Assembly (NCBI GenBank): GCA_009746045.1
Contig: RPFO01000213.1
Span: 3,032,837 to 3,096,836 of the forward strand
Length of the DNA stretch: 64,000 nt
From: Mesostigma viride
Lineage: Eukaryota; Streptophyta; Mesostigmatophyceae; Mesostigmatales; Mesostigmataceae
Direction of reading: 5' to 3'
In this document: positions 56,401-64,000 of the stretch, one piece after another
Position numbering within the stretch: the first letter of the stretch is position 1
How the letters are laid out: the number at the start of each line of letters is the position of its first letter
The notes under the pieces: model-generated
Databases searched by the model: none
What the model was told of the DNA's origin: nothing
Seen by the model: only the letters and a program-made list of their open reading frames with translations
Translations under genes and position numbers: made by a program

Positions 56401-57008
56401 CTCTGAATATCTACCTGCACATGGCCTGGCTGCAAAATAGGAGTCCTGGCATGAGACTGCTTGGGCTTTCTAGCAACTAGCCTGCACTTGCAAGCTTGAG
56501 CAACCTGTTGGCAGATGGAGTACAACTCACTTCCTCCCAGCCGTCTAGCAACTTGCAAAGACTGAGCTGCATGGCCAAACATGGTATGCAACCTTGAGGC
56601 AATGTCATACAAGAGAGAAAACCTTTTATTGTCATTATTAGCACTCAAGGTATGTACAGATCCCTTATGTACAGGAGGCACCAGGGTCGTGCCTGTCAGA
56701 CTGTCTCCAGCCCTATCCTCATCCTGACCATCCTGTGCCAGTCCTGCACGGTCAGAATGCTTCTGAGATCCACCTGGGTCCACATCACCAGGTCCTACCT
56801 CAGGCTCAGCACCGCCATGGCGGGCACGTTGGCGAGTAACCACTGCAGCTACAGCTGGCATACTCTCTGTGGTAACCAAGCTTGCCCCATCGTGTCCAAT
56901 AGGCTCTTTCACTAGAGCATGGGGCTGCCCCTCACTGCTGTCACTAGCAGCTTCATTACACACCCCTGGGGGCACCCTCCAGGGTTCAGGGATGTGTGCA
57001 GGCTCAAG
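53418..57008 (-). CDS. Copia-type pol: integrase, protease-like, RT, RNase H
   Basis: About 1185 residues from the first start-like codon, in the same frame as gag behind one TGA. Order: an HHCC segment (RLHTMFGHAAQSL ... CKC), integrase core (VQVDIQRIRGLKLLVAVDRY, later LLQCDIQFE and GVVERAIQEIK with D, D, E), a retropepsin-like segment (MEIDTNAQVSVMG ... VILGQNFLG), then RT with SSVLLDFKRAFLKSD and an LHGDDLHLL catalytic box, then RNase H (IFVDSSMDAR, SDVAECRAICEG, LLTDSMGM, GEENPADALTKL). RT and RNase H are copia-like. The protease-like part lies after, not before, integrase and reads DTN where D-S/T-G is normal. No internal stops. Confidence 0.88.
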   Translation of the reverse strand, partial: LEPAHIPEPWRVPPGVCNEAASDSSEGQPHALVKEPIGHDGASLVTTESMPAVAAVVTRQRARHGGAEPEVGPGDVDPGGSQKHSDRAGLAQDGQDEDRAGDSLTGTTLVPPVHKGSVHTLSANNDNKRFSLLYDIASRLHTMFGHAAQSLQVARRLGGSELYSICQQVAQACKCRLVARKPKQSHARTPILQPGHVQVDIQRIRGLKLLVAVDRYTKYKTLEILPDMEKPTLIAALKLTRSRYPGLELLQCDIQFECCENLPEFPELLITPRESHGQQGVVERAIQEIKTVLLVERIPRTSSAIVTSAWLRSVEDRLNLRTPMFFGDIAINPLMLHTRMLPADAEQAWKEKLEAKFLKLRQKDKGWSVLEPNVGQQVVVWKEPSFPGKRGSWHDGVVTRVEAAGHKCWVAIDGSQAVHRLSWSKIRPRGGNQGDLFQVPAGVQGGGDVELPDQGATAVSSPQGDPGPAPGVPSHTVVGQAGGQAAPPERPDTRPRGVRLSDIVQALQRAKKEPKVSKLVQLDEPEVAAMEIDTNAQVSVMGPQHTGELLVGEPSCPWVSDFSGRTHLRVLGEVTAPVMGVDVTFLVLEDYDGPVILGQNFLGNPGISIRATALRRDGWGMIPLENFRTTFPVRCRAKPVKGVKWDEGEVPPAASLVIPAVLHPSSIGITHRSLAAHSPLTYDQLVQEMSSPTLFEAWKLAFSKALEEWLQFECAAPTDRRPPASRKLALRFVLKRKVVDEVSVPHVRPVLNEYHGTGSLPGEELYTPGMLHDTWRILLCLYVGLLNRGAAMSSVLLDFKRAFLKSDPEVARRVWKQDEPYCVEVPAIWKLELHQQFLVILKGLEGLRSSPIIWRLTLQEALISECGLRVSSVDPCLLLAQWEGLPVYASLHGDDLHLLAPTTWLKKFIPVISGKFSLGKELWQEPNKPVVFCGMQATLFRRDGEWSIRLQAGGDYKQTIVKALPEKITQAAGPELRGMWAWFASICGPSLMVHSRMPDEVLEDEKPRVIARLVESTPDLILSGIDFAQPITLEIFVDSSMDARQVTKVRGRSAALFAFYQSRASLFSWYSRLQKRVCISSDVAECRAICEGIQSSLYIKELMLELASVTPWTLQMETLLLTDSMGMVQFVHKQLARSRDLDYLLLKELASLVDLKHIPGEENPADALTKLPHKAPAQYNVLRKLMNADCQVGLSV

Positions 57009-57011
57009 TCA
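57009..57011 (-). promoter_or_regulatory. TGA between gag and pol in one frame, possible readthrough site
   Basis: The codons run GAT CAT TGA CTT GAG on the minus strand; gag before and pol behind share the frame, with no other stop. UGA followed by C is a known leaky context. Confidence 0.6.
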
Positions 57012-58189
57012 ATGATCAGCAGCCTTGCCCTTGCCCTTGTCCTGGGATGGACCAGCCTTGTCCTTGCTGCCACCCTGAGCTGGCTTGCTCTGACCTTCCT
57101 GCCTCAGGTACGAGGGACACTCATTCCTGAAGTGACCCTTCCCCTGGCAGAAATAACATTCCACCTGACTGATGTCCCGTGAGGTCCCACTGCTGGGCCC
57201 AGCCTTGGGAGGACCACCCACCCTCTTGAAGTCAAACTGGGACTGTGGATGTCCCGACTTCGGCGGGGTCCCCCGTCCAGCCCTTCTGTCACGCCCCCTC
57301 CTGGACCTTCCTCGACCCCTTGAAGAGGTCTCAGGCCCTCTCGAGGACGCTGGGCCCCCGTGGCCCGATCCCCTCATGGACTTAACCGTGGGTTCAGTGG
57401 CCTCCTCATCACCCTGACGAGGGCGCTTACCACCCACGTACTTGCCGCTGAAACACTCATACAACTGGTCCGTCATGGCTGCCCAGCCATGGACCTGTCG
57501 CATGTGGATGGTCACATTATCCATGGTGACCGGATCCAGCTGCAGCGACTTGAGAAAGTCGCCCATGGCCATCCGATCTGCGACGAAGAAGCCCTTGGCC
57601 ATGGCGTCCTCCCTCAGCTTGACGAAGTCTTCAAAGGCGTGGACCACTAGTTGCCCCTTGATGGGCTTGTAGTCCAGGTATTCTTGCTTCAGGTGGGACC
57701 CATCTATGGTCCTCTTGTCACTCAGGAACACCTGAGTCGCGTCATAAACGCCGCCAGGTGTCCCCCGCCGCGTGTCGCTCCCGAACAAACTTGAACAGCC
57801 GCCTCGCCGACTGCCGTATGTAGGCACTAGACGCCAGGATGCGAAGCTTGTCACCGTTGTATATCTCCGTGTACAAGTTCATGTCCTCTAACATCCTCTC
57901 AGCATCCCGGGGCTGCCAATTGTCCTTGATGGACTGAAACTGGCCTAGCACCGCGTACCCCTCAGCAACGTTGGTCGCTTAGGCGCCGCTTGATCTGCGG
58001 CTGGCGCGTGCTGCCCGCCCTGCGATCCTTGGCTCTGATTATCTGGCACCTCAGCCTGGTCTCCCAGCGCCTGGCCGTCCCCGCGTCCATCGCGTCCACC
58101 GCGTCCATCGCGTCCATCTCGTCCATCCAGCCCAGCGCCGCGCCGAAGCCCATAAAGCCCGCTTGTTGGTTGATAGCTCCATCCTCCAT
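57009..58189 (-). pseudogene. Copia gag, two frameshifts
   Basis: ATG 58189 starts MEDGAINQQAGFMGFG, followed by a short Asp-Ala-Met repeat. The frame changes near 57965 and again near 57765. The capsid-like part has LGQFQSIKDNWQPRDAERML and YDATQVFLSDKRTIDG, YIRQSARRLFKFVR; a CCHC knuckle CYFCQGKGHFRNEC lies near 57160 behind an Arg/Gly/Ser-rich stretch. The last frame (57854-57009) is in register with pol. The copy is probably not able to make full Gag unless the shifts are sequencing errors. Confidence 0.8.
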
Positions 58190-58291
58190 GATGGCCTCTG
58201 TTCAGATCTGCTACAGCCAGCCAAGTGGCCAAGCAGCAATTAAAGCAATATAAGCTACTGAACAAGAAAGGAAAGTGCCAAGTGTTACCAC

Positions 58292-59211
58292 TCAGGCAAG
58301 ACCACCACGGCTGGCCCCAGGCGCGTCCTGGTTCTCCTTGTCGCTGTCGTCGTCGCTGTCGCTCACCACAATCAGCTCTGGTACCCTGCTACCTGCTGCG
58401 CCGTCGTCGACCCGCTGTCGGCCCGCGATGACTGAATCGTCACCGTTGGTAAAGTAGACAGGTGACAACCCGTCGTTGGCACCTCGCGGATTGTACGTTG
58501 GCACCTCGTGGTCGCCAAGTGTCTCGTCGCCTAGCCCAGCGACACCCCCTGCTCCTACCTCAAGGTCACTCTCGTACCCAAGAGGTGCAAACTCCTCCCA
58601 ACGCGTCACACGAACGCGAAGGGGCGGGGGCAGCTCCTGAAAAGGAACTCTTACTCGCTCTGGAAACCTGCCGACTCTTGTCGCGCGCTGTCCTCCGGCG
58701 ATGGCTTCCGCTGTCGCCCCGACCTCTGCAAGCCGCCTGTGATGCTCCGCTCCGCGTCGTTCACGCCTAACTGGCCCCGCTGCAACACCCTCGTCGCCGA
58801 TGCCGCCTGCGAAAGCACGTGGTACTCCCGCGCCCGCTACTGTCGGCACAAACTCGTGTCGCCCTGCGCCAGCTGCTCCGCAACCTCGCCTCGCCTTGCC
58901 GCCAACTCCGTCCGCACTCGCTCTGCTACTGCAGTAATCACCGTCTGGATGCCGACCAACCCGTGAAGCTCCTGCTCAAGGTCGTCGATGCTCCGGTGCT
59001 CCGGAATGACGATGGTTTGTACGTGTCGCAGAATTCGCTCCCAATCTTCGACCTGGTCGTCGACGAATTGCACGAAGCTGCGATTTACAGGCGGACGATC
59101 TGCAAGCAACAAAGATAGATCCCGAACGACACGGCGTAATTCAGGAGAAATCGAACCCCCAGCAGACTGCCGAAACCGGAAATCCTGCTGCCGTTGTTCC
59201 TCCTGCACCAT
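58292..59211 (-). CDS. Copia 5' ORF of unknown function, two overlapping frames
   Basis: The first frame (59211-58837, 124 residues) is helical and charged: RRVVRDLSLLLADRPPVNRS, DDQVEDWERILRHV, a coiled-coil-like start of an unknown protein. The second (58849-58292, 185 residues) is Gly/Ala-rich with an acidic end SDSDDDSDKENQD. They overlap by 13 nt in different frames and may be one protein broken by an indel. They precede gag, an unusual place for a copia ORF. Confidence 0.5.
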
Positions 59212-59304
59212 TCACCACCGGACGAGCTCCTCTCGTCGTCAACGCTGCACACCGCAACCGGCAACGACCCTCCTGGCCGTTCCGCTGAGACTGGTTGTAA
59301 TTTG

Positions 59305-59999
59305 AGTTAACTTTCTTCGCACACGCAATGTGAAGGATATGGTTGCAATGCAGCAATGTGTGAATATGGTTGGAAACGGAGCTTTGTTAAATCGGATAAT
59401 GTTTACAGCGCTCAACACTTGAGGCTTGTACACGAGCTTGCCAAGTCAAGGCACAACACGTGAGGCGGGCTCGCAAGAGATGCCCATTTGGCACTGGCCT
59501 ATTGTTTATATACTTGTGCACTGTGCTTGCTAGTCCTGAGCAGCCTAGGAGGCCTGCTCAGTAATAACACCCCGGTACAGTATTCACTACCTGTACAGCG
59601 CCCAGTCCTATACAGTAGGTCTGCCATACAGGCACAGTGACCACAGAGTACAGTCACCACAGTGATTATTGCATCTGCACCTAGAAGTCCAGGACTAAGC
59701 CTGCGGTACCAATAGACCACAGGTTAAGGTTCCTATTTCCTGCGTACGACGTATTAATCCAATACCGTCGTAGGTACAGCACCTAATTCCTGTCAGCCCA
59801 GGAATTACTGTCGACCCCATATGTCGTCGGCAAATATTCACGTCCGACTTAGAAGAACAGCCGGCTCGCGCTCGAGCGCGACCGGGAAGTCGGAACGCCA
59901 TAACTTTCTTGATACTTGTCGGAATGAACTCGTTCCGGTGCCGCTGGAATCGCAGAGATATGCCGAATCAGGATCACGCCAATGCGCTTGGCGTTAACT
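59305..59999 (-). repeat. Copia 5' LTR
   Basis: Right copy on the plus strand, ending GCGTTAACT before GGAGG. It should carry the promoter of the copia transcript on the minus strand. The primer-binding site should begin left of 59305; the bases there (AAATTACAACCAGTC on the minus strand) do not match a tRNA I know. Confidence 0.96.
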
Positions 60000-60700
60000 G
60001 GAGGTGTTCCCTTGGCTTCCAGCTGAGGGTGATGCTGAGGTAGACGAGAACCCCTGCGACCTTTTACGGGCCGTAGAGTTCATGGAGATAGCTGATCAGT
60101 CGGCGGGACTAGCGGTTAGTGGTCCTGCCCCTTCGGGCGCCCCAGCCGAGGTACATTATACTCCAGATTATTCTGCCTCGAGCGCTGCGTCCGTCTCCTC
60201 GGCGTCTGTTCCTCCCTCTCCGGTCCCGTCGTCCCCTCGGTCGACCCGGGGTGTTGCAGTAGAGCCTACCCCTTCGGGTTTGCCTGATCCTCTTTTGGCG
60301 ACGGTCTCGGCTATGCAGGCTCAGATCCAGTCCCTGACCACGGCGTTCGGGGCCTTCCTGGCGGCCCAAGCGCAGACTCCGGCCACGCCAGGTGGGGTGT
60401 TTGTGGTGTCCGCGCCCCCTACCCCTTCGGTTTCTTCGGCACCTGTGGTTTCGCCGGCGCCCCCTACCCCTTCGGTTGCTGCGGTTCCGACACCTCCGGT
60501 TGCCTCTGTGCCTGCGGCCGACGTTCCCGCGCCTCGGCGCGAGCCTTCAGCCCCTTCGGCTGTGCCCGTCGTCGCCCCCTCTGGGCCGTCCGCTGCGCCC
60601 TCACAGCCAGTTCGTGGTTTCTTCGGCGACACGGGCGATCATCCCAGGCTTTGGGAGGGTGGTCCCCCGCAGAGGATCCCGGTGCCCGACTGGAGCTTGC

Positions 60701-61258
60701 ATGGATGGTAACCAATCTTATGCCGGGCTGCCTGTCCCTACGGGCCCTATCTTCAAAATGTGGCCTGAGGGTGCACCGGCAACGGAGACCGGCGCGCCTT
60801 CGTCGATGGCGGGTCCGTCACGGCCCTCTCTGGCTTCGGGTCCGGCGCGACCTCCTGTTTTACCAGTGCCCCCTGCGTCGGTGTCGGCTCCTGCCCCTGC
60901 GTCGGCCCCTGCTCCGGTCCCTCCTCCTTCGGCCTCGCGGTCTTTGGCCGCGGTTGTTCGGTCCACCGGTCAGGATCCTCGCGCCACCCGCGCTGCCGAT
61001 TCCCTCAGGGAGTTGTCCCAGGGTGATCGGGACAGGGCTCCTTCTGTGGTGCACGCGACGCCGGAGTCGCGTGACACGCCCATTCCGGGGTATGGTATCA
61101 GTCCGCACTCGCCTGCCGACAGTGTGACCTGCCGCGCGCCTCTGCTGAGCTTGCCATCTCTCCCATGTCCTACGGGTTCTCCCAGGTGTGTCGGGCGCCC
61201 CGGGATCGTGGCCTACCCATTGAGACTGATCGGCCTCCGTTCGACATGGTTATTTTAG
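60701..61258 (+). CDS. Gypsy accessory ORF B
   Basis: 185 residues. The ATG overlaps the last codons of ORF A by 11 nt (ATGGATGGTAA), suggesting reinitiation. MDGNQSYAGLPVPTGPIF is followed by Pro/Ala/Ser-rich sequence and RAADSLRELSQGDRDRAPSV. The last ~40 codons may be out of frame, since ORF C begins here. No known domain. Confidence 0.5.
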   Translation: MDGNQSYAGLPVPTGPIFKMWPEGAPATETGAPSSMAGPSRPSLASGPARPPVLPVPPASVSAPAPASAPAPVPPPSASRSLAAVVRSTGQDPRATRAADSLRELSQGDRDRAPSVVHATPESRDTPIPGYGISPHSPADSVTCRAPLLSLPSLPCPTGSPRCVGRPGIVAYPLRLIGLRSTWLF

Positions 61259-61953
61259 CTGATCCGGTGTTCGAGGGTGAGATCCTGGTCCGGCGCGTCC
61301 TGTATCGCTGGGCGAGGCGCCACAACGACTTAGACACCTACGGTGGGTTCCAGTGGGCTTACCCTCCCCCTCTGGGCATTATGGCTTCGGATGCCCTTAC
61401 AGTAGAGTTTCCTGCGGTGCCGGGTGCGGCGTACACTACGGTCCTCCAGCCCATCCTTGAGTGGGATGCCCGCCGCCCGGCGCCTATCCCGGGCCAGGGT
61501 CTAGACTCCCGCGGTCACCCTCCTCCTCGTGCCAGCGACTACCTAGAGACATTCGGGTCGCGACAGTGTGTTCGTCGGTGGCGCTCCCGCGAGGTTCGGC
61601 ACATCCGGTTGTGGCCGTCCAACGTGGAGCCCCTGGTGGACCTGTTCTTCCCGACGGGTATGCGCCCTCGGATTCGGTACCATCGCCTCCTCCTGCGGGC
61701 CCTTTGCCTGATCGCGGTAGAGCCTTTCCTTCGCCTCTTTGCCTGTGGCTTTCTGGACTGGGCCCGTGGCCAGGTCGTCCTCACGCAGCATAGGTATTAC
61801 TGGGCCTTCCTGGGCCTCTTTCCTGACGGCGTGTGGGCCGATGTTTTCCTCACTGTAGATAGGCATGACAATGTCGAGGATGTGGCTCACTACCAGGCCT
61901 ACCTGGAGGTCCTGCTGGCCTCTCGTGGCACTTACCAGACGGATGGCCACTAG
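61165..61953 (+). CDS. Gypsy accessory ORF C
   Basis: 262 residues from ATG 61165; the frame is open from about 61027, so it may be the C-terminal part of ORF B joined by a frameshift near 61125. It is well structured by eye: ILADPVFEGEILVRRVLYRW, GGFQWAYPPPLGIM, RHIRLWPSNVEPLVDLFFP, then a hydrophobic helix LLLRALCLIAVEPFLRLFAC and QHRYYWAFLGLFPDGVW. No catalytic motif or membrane topology that I recognise. It is the last gene of the element. Confidence 0.6.
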   Translation: MSYGFSQVCRAPRDRGLPIETDRPPFDMVILADPVFEGEILVRRVLYRWARRHNDLDTYGGFQWAYPPPLGIMASDALTVEFPAVPGAAYTTVLQPILEWDARRPAPIPGQGLDSRGHPPPRASDYLETFGSRQCVRRWRSREVRHIRLWPSNVEPLVDLFFPTGMRPRIRYHRLLLRALCLIAVEPFLRLFACGFLDWARGQVVLTQHRYYWAFLGLFPDGVWADVFLTVDRHDNVEDVAHYQAYLEVLLASRGTYQTDGH

Positions 61954-62318
61954 ATAGAGGGCCTTAGGCCCGACCTGAGGGTGTTGTCCCTCCGGTATGT
62001 AGAGTCGCCCTCATATTCTGGCCAGTTGATTGGCTGTTCTTGGTCCTTAGCGCTGATGTGTTTACTCTGTGTGTCCTGCCCAGTGCCGTCCCCCCCGGCC
62101 AGGACTCCGTTCCAGGCAGTTAGGGGAACCTACCACCAGGCTTGGTGCTGGCTAACCCTACACCACCCGGCGTGGTGGTGGAGACCGTGTGAACTATTGG
62201 TGCTTTGTATCTGGGATGGTCTATCGAGTGTGTTGGTATGTGCTGGGTGCATTAGGATTATTTTCCTACCCCTTTGGTTCCCTCCTCTCGGCGTAGGGAG
62301 AGGGCTCCCTACCTTTGT
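61954..62318 (+). other. Gypsy 3' untranslated region
   Basis: It contains a short inverted repeat (CCACCAGGCTTGGTG... CACCACCCGGCGTGGTGG) near 62130 and no ORF of note. Confidence 0.5.
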
Positions 62319-62329
62319 GGGGGGGGAGG
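62317..62329 (+). promoter_or_regulatory. Gypsy polypurine tract
   Basis: G8-A-GG directly before the 3' LTR, the primer for plus-strand DNA synthesis. Similar G-runs occur at 46726 and 49843. Confidence 0.85.
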
Positions 62330-62900
62330 TGTTACGTCGCGTAACAATTCGTTGTAGTTACGGACGTAAATTAGGTCCTTGGCCTCGGTTGTTCCTAGGT
62401 TACGTGCAGTTCTAGTTTGGACATGATTGTCCCCGTAACAGTACTGTGGTATAGTGGGTGCCTTTGGGCGCCGCGCCGCGTACTATATTAGTGGTCCTTA
62501 TCCTTTTGTAGAATGTAGTGGACAGGCGTGCATCTGTGCACCTGCTTGTGTTTCTGTGTTTCTGCAGGCGAGGGCCAGGTCGGCCCGAGCCTGTTGGACC
62601 GTTGGTGACCATTTATGCACGTTCCACTCCTTGTGTGGTCACTCGGCGTGTGTTAAATGAATTGACACATATAGGCTTGGGTCACGGCAGTTTAGTTGTG
62701 TTTCCTTCCTCTTTTCCTGGAGTAAACGGGTTTGATTAAATGGCCTATGGCGTATTACAGTAGTACATATGTAAATGCATTGAGATCTGGTTCGTCTCGG
62801 TCGTCTTTCGCTAGGGGTGTATATAGAAGCAGCCTCACTAGTTTAGGTAGTATCAGGACAGGTAGAGGTAGAGGTGGTGGCCGAGGCTTGCGGCGTAACA
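62330..62900 (+). repeat. Gypsy 3' LTR
   Basis: 571 bp, TG...CA, identical to the 5' LTR but for two single-base indels; followed by the duplication CTCGG. Confidence 0.96.
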
Positions 62901-62905
62901 CTCGG

Positions 62906-63263
62906 GTATATATTCCCTAGTCTGAGGTGGCAGGAGGTGCCTGCCAGGGCTTGTGGTCAACGTGGATGACCGCCCCCCTCCAGTATACCGGCTTGAGCGG
63001 CTTCCGGCCCCTTGCGCTCTGCCGGAGCTGAAGGTAGGTCGGCCATAGCTCGGCGCGTCGCCGCGCTGTTGCTGGGCCAGGGTCAAGTCGTCGTCCAGCG
63101 TGAAGCGAGTCTCCGAGAGCTTCTTGCGGCATTTAAGGAACGACAGCCTGTCCGCCATGTACGTGAGGAGCACAGGTGCCGGGCCAGCCTTACCCCGCGC
63201 GCGGGTGAGGCGGACAGCGCCGACATCCGCAGCTCACCAGTGAGTTGCATGGGGGCAAAAATG
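62906..63263 (-). pseudogene. LINE ORF1 C-terminal domain, right part of the gypsy target
   Basis: Minus strand: ADRLSFLKCRKKLSETRF, TLDDDLTLAQQQR, then shifted frames to VYWRGAVIHVDHKPWQAPP. It continues the 3' UTR at 43184-43438. It is cut at about 63263 by the next element. Confidence 0.8.
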
Positions 63264-64000
63264 GGGACATGACACCCCAAAAGGGCACTTTTCTGGAAAC
63301 CATACCTAGGCATGTGATACAAATCCAGTTATGATGGGGGACCATAAATATGATTAAAAAAAAAAATTCCAACCACTTGGGGGTGTACTACCCCCCACCA
63401 TGTGACCGTTATGTGCTAAAAATAGAAAAAGACGCTATTTTTGGCCGATTTTCCCTAGGACAATGGGCAAACCCGTTGTGGCCAAATCATATATTCCCAT
63501 CTAATTGCAACCCTTGCCATTAATTCCAGCTAGTTTGCAGGTCAGAATAAGCATGTTTAGACACATTGAAATAGTTTACCCCAAAACACGTATTTTTTGG
63601 TGCCTAAAAAAATATATCAAATCATAGACACATGCAATGGGGTCAAATCATATAATCAAAATTGGCCCAGGGTTGCAATCACACAGCCCCAAAGTTTCAG
63701 CTCATTCTGACCACGTTTACTCACATTGAAATATGGTCATGTGCAAAAAAAAAATGATCGCTTTTTGTGGTTTGGAGCTCAAACACCACCACAAAGACAC
63801 CCTTGCCCACCACAAACTGGGCCAAAACAACAGCCATTAGTTTATTTATGATGTTAGGAAGCTTGCTATGAAATCCCAGGTCATTCTGAGCTATTATGGC
63901 CATGTTACATCATATTATAGCTGCCACGCTGCGTTCCTGGTACAACATGGCATGAGGGGGCACACATGCATATGACCCACCCAAGCAAGTCCCATCATGT
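63264..64000. mobile_element. Fold-back-family element, left part, runs off the window
   Basis: ORF1 sequence stops at GCAAAAATG and GGGACATGACACCCCAAAAG begins, close to the inverted right end of the element at 3780-4207. A GGGGGTGTACTACCCCCC palindrome, GTGCTAAAAATAG and GACGCT follow in the order seen in the fold-back element at 48039. The remaining 550 bp have no coding ORF. The right end lies outside the window. Confidence 0.55.

Larger units (their letters stand above)
51972..59999 (-). mobile_element. Copia-type LTR retrotransposon nested in the gypsy element, 8.0 kb
   Basis: LTRs of 698 bp (left) and 695 bp (right) in direct orientation, a 5-bp duplication GGAGG (51967-51971 and 60000-60004), and a copia-like pol on the minus strand define it. 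The LTRs end in the palindromic AGTTAAC/GTTAACT rather than TG/CA. The LTRs differ at seven places (four substitutions, three 1-bp indels). Confidence 0.95.
51602..60711 (+). pseudogene. Gypsy accessory ORF A, split by the copia element
   Basis: Left part 51602-51971, right part 60005-60711; ignoring the copia and one duplication, the frame is continuous (about 357 residues). The left part has ELYFEALPGRWVSRSSYRGG and a Cys-containing stretch (CLLGCGSSCP, VLRCCRVF). The right part starts acidic (EGDAEVDENPCDLL), has a heptad-like helix (ATVSAMQAQIQSLTTAFGAF) and long Pro/Ala/Ser/Val-rich spacers. I do not recognise it. It starts 77 nt after the integrase stop and has no signal peptide or membrane span, so it is not an envelope protein. 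Confidence 0.7.
43439..62900 (+). mobile_element. Ty3/gypsy LTR retrotransposon with nested insertions, 19.5 kb
   Basis: Two LTRs (569 and 571 bp) that differ by two single-base indels, TG...CA ends, and a 5-bp target duplication CTCGG (43434-43438 and 62901-62905) define it. Without the copia insertion and the fold-back element it is about 10.8 kb, long for a gypsy element. Order: leader, RNase H1-HBD-like ORF, gag, protease, RT-RNase H, integrase with chromodomain, then three accessory ORFs, a polypurine tract and the 3' LTR. The chromodomain places it near the chromoviruses. Confidence 0.95.

Noticed and set aside
61165-61953. Envelope-like protein after pol
   Set aside because: ORF C has no signal peptide, no clear membrane span, and no cysteine pattern of envelope proteins.

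Overview
The window is nuclear DNA of a eukaryote, most likely a green (chlorophyte-type) alga. Host exons are GC-rich and joined by GT-AG introns. All three host genes have a TGTAA motif (the usual chlorophyte poly(A) signal) about 200-335 nt after the stop codon. Both the host proteins and the transposons resemble those of protist algae. The species is an inference. I see no bacterial, organellar, tRNA or rRNA genes.

Three host genes are visible. (1) Positions 1-1310 (+) hold the 3' part of a GT29 (sialyltransferase-like) glycosyltransferase gene. (2) Positions 15236-16711 (-) hold a second, single-exon member of the same family with membrane segments at both ends. (3) Positions 18462-35523 (+) hold a ten-exon gene of my own reconstruction, encoding a protein of about 1526 residues: a coiled-coil cytoplasmic part, one membrane span, a Gly-rich and Cys-rich region, and a Hedgehog-type Hint (Hog) domain with a Gly-Cys autoprocessing junction. 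Its introns are swollen by minisatellites and by a complete hAT transposon.

The rest is mostly mobile DNA in layers. From 4.2-13.5 kb and 35.7-43.4 kb lie fragments of RTE-like LINEs. Some carry the RT ORF and others only an ORF1, and they share a 3' stem-loop followed by a short tandem repeat. Nested insertions with 10-bp target duplications can be dated relative to one another. A LINE fragment with a restriction-like endonuclease domain (41.1-42.1 kb) contains a (CTG)n tract.

From 43439 to 62900 one LTR retrotransposon (Ty3/gypsy, chromodomain integrase, 5-bp target duplication CTCGG) fills 19.5 kb. It is that long because a copia-type element (51972-59999, duplication GGAGG) sits in an accessory ORF after pol, and a 644-bp piggyBac-like fold-back element (48039-48682, TTAA duplication) sits in the RT domain. 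The gypsy element also encodes an RNase H1 hybrid-binding-like ORF before gag and up to three unfamiliar ORFs after pol.

The strongest candidates for something undescribed are the membrane-anchored Hint protein, the gypsy element with its extra ORFs, the copia element with gag-UGA-pol in one frame and an IN-PR-RT order, and the fold-back family. Coordinates of transposon ends and target duplications were read directly from the sequence. Protein family assignments rest on motif recognition without database searches.
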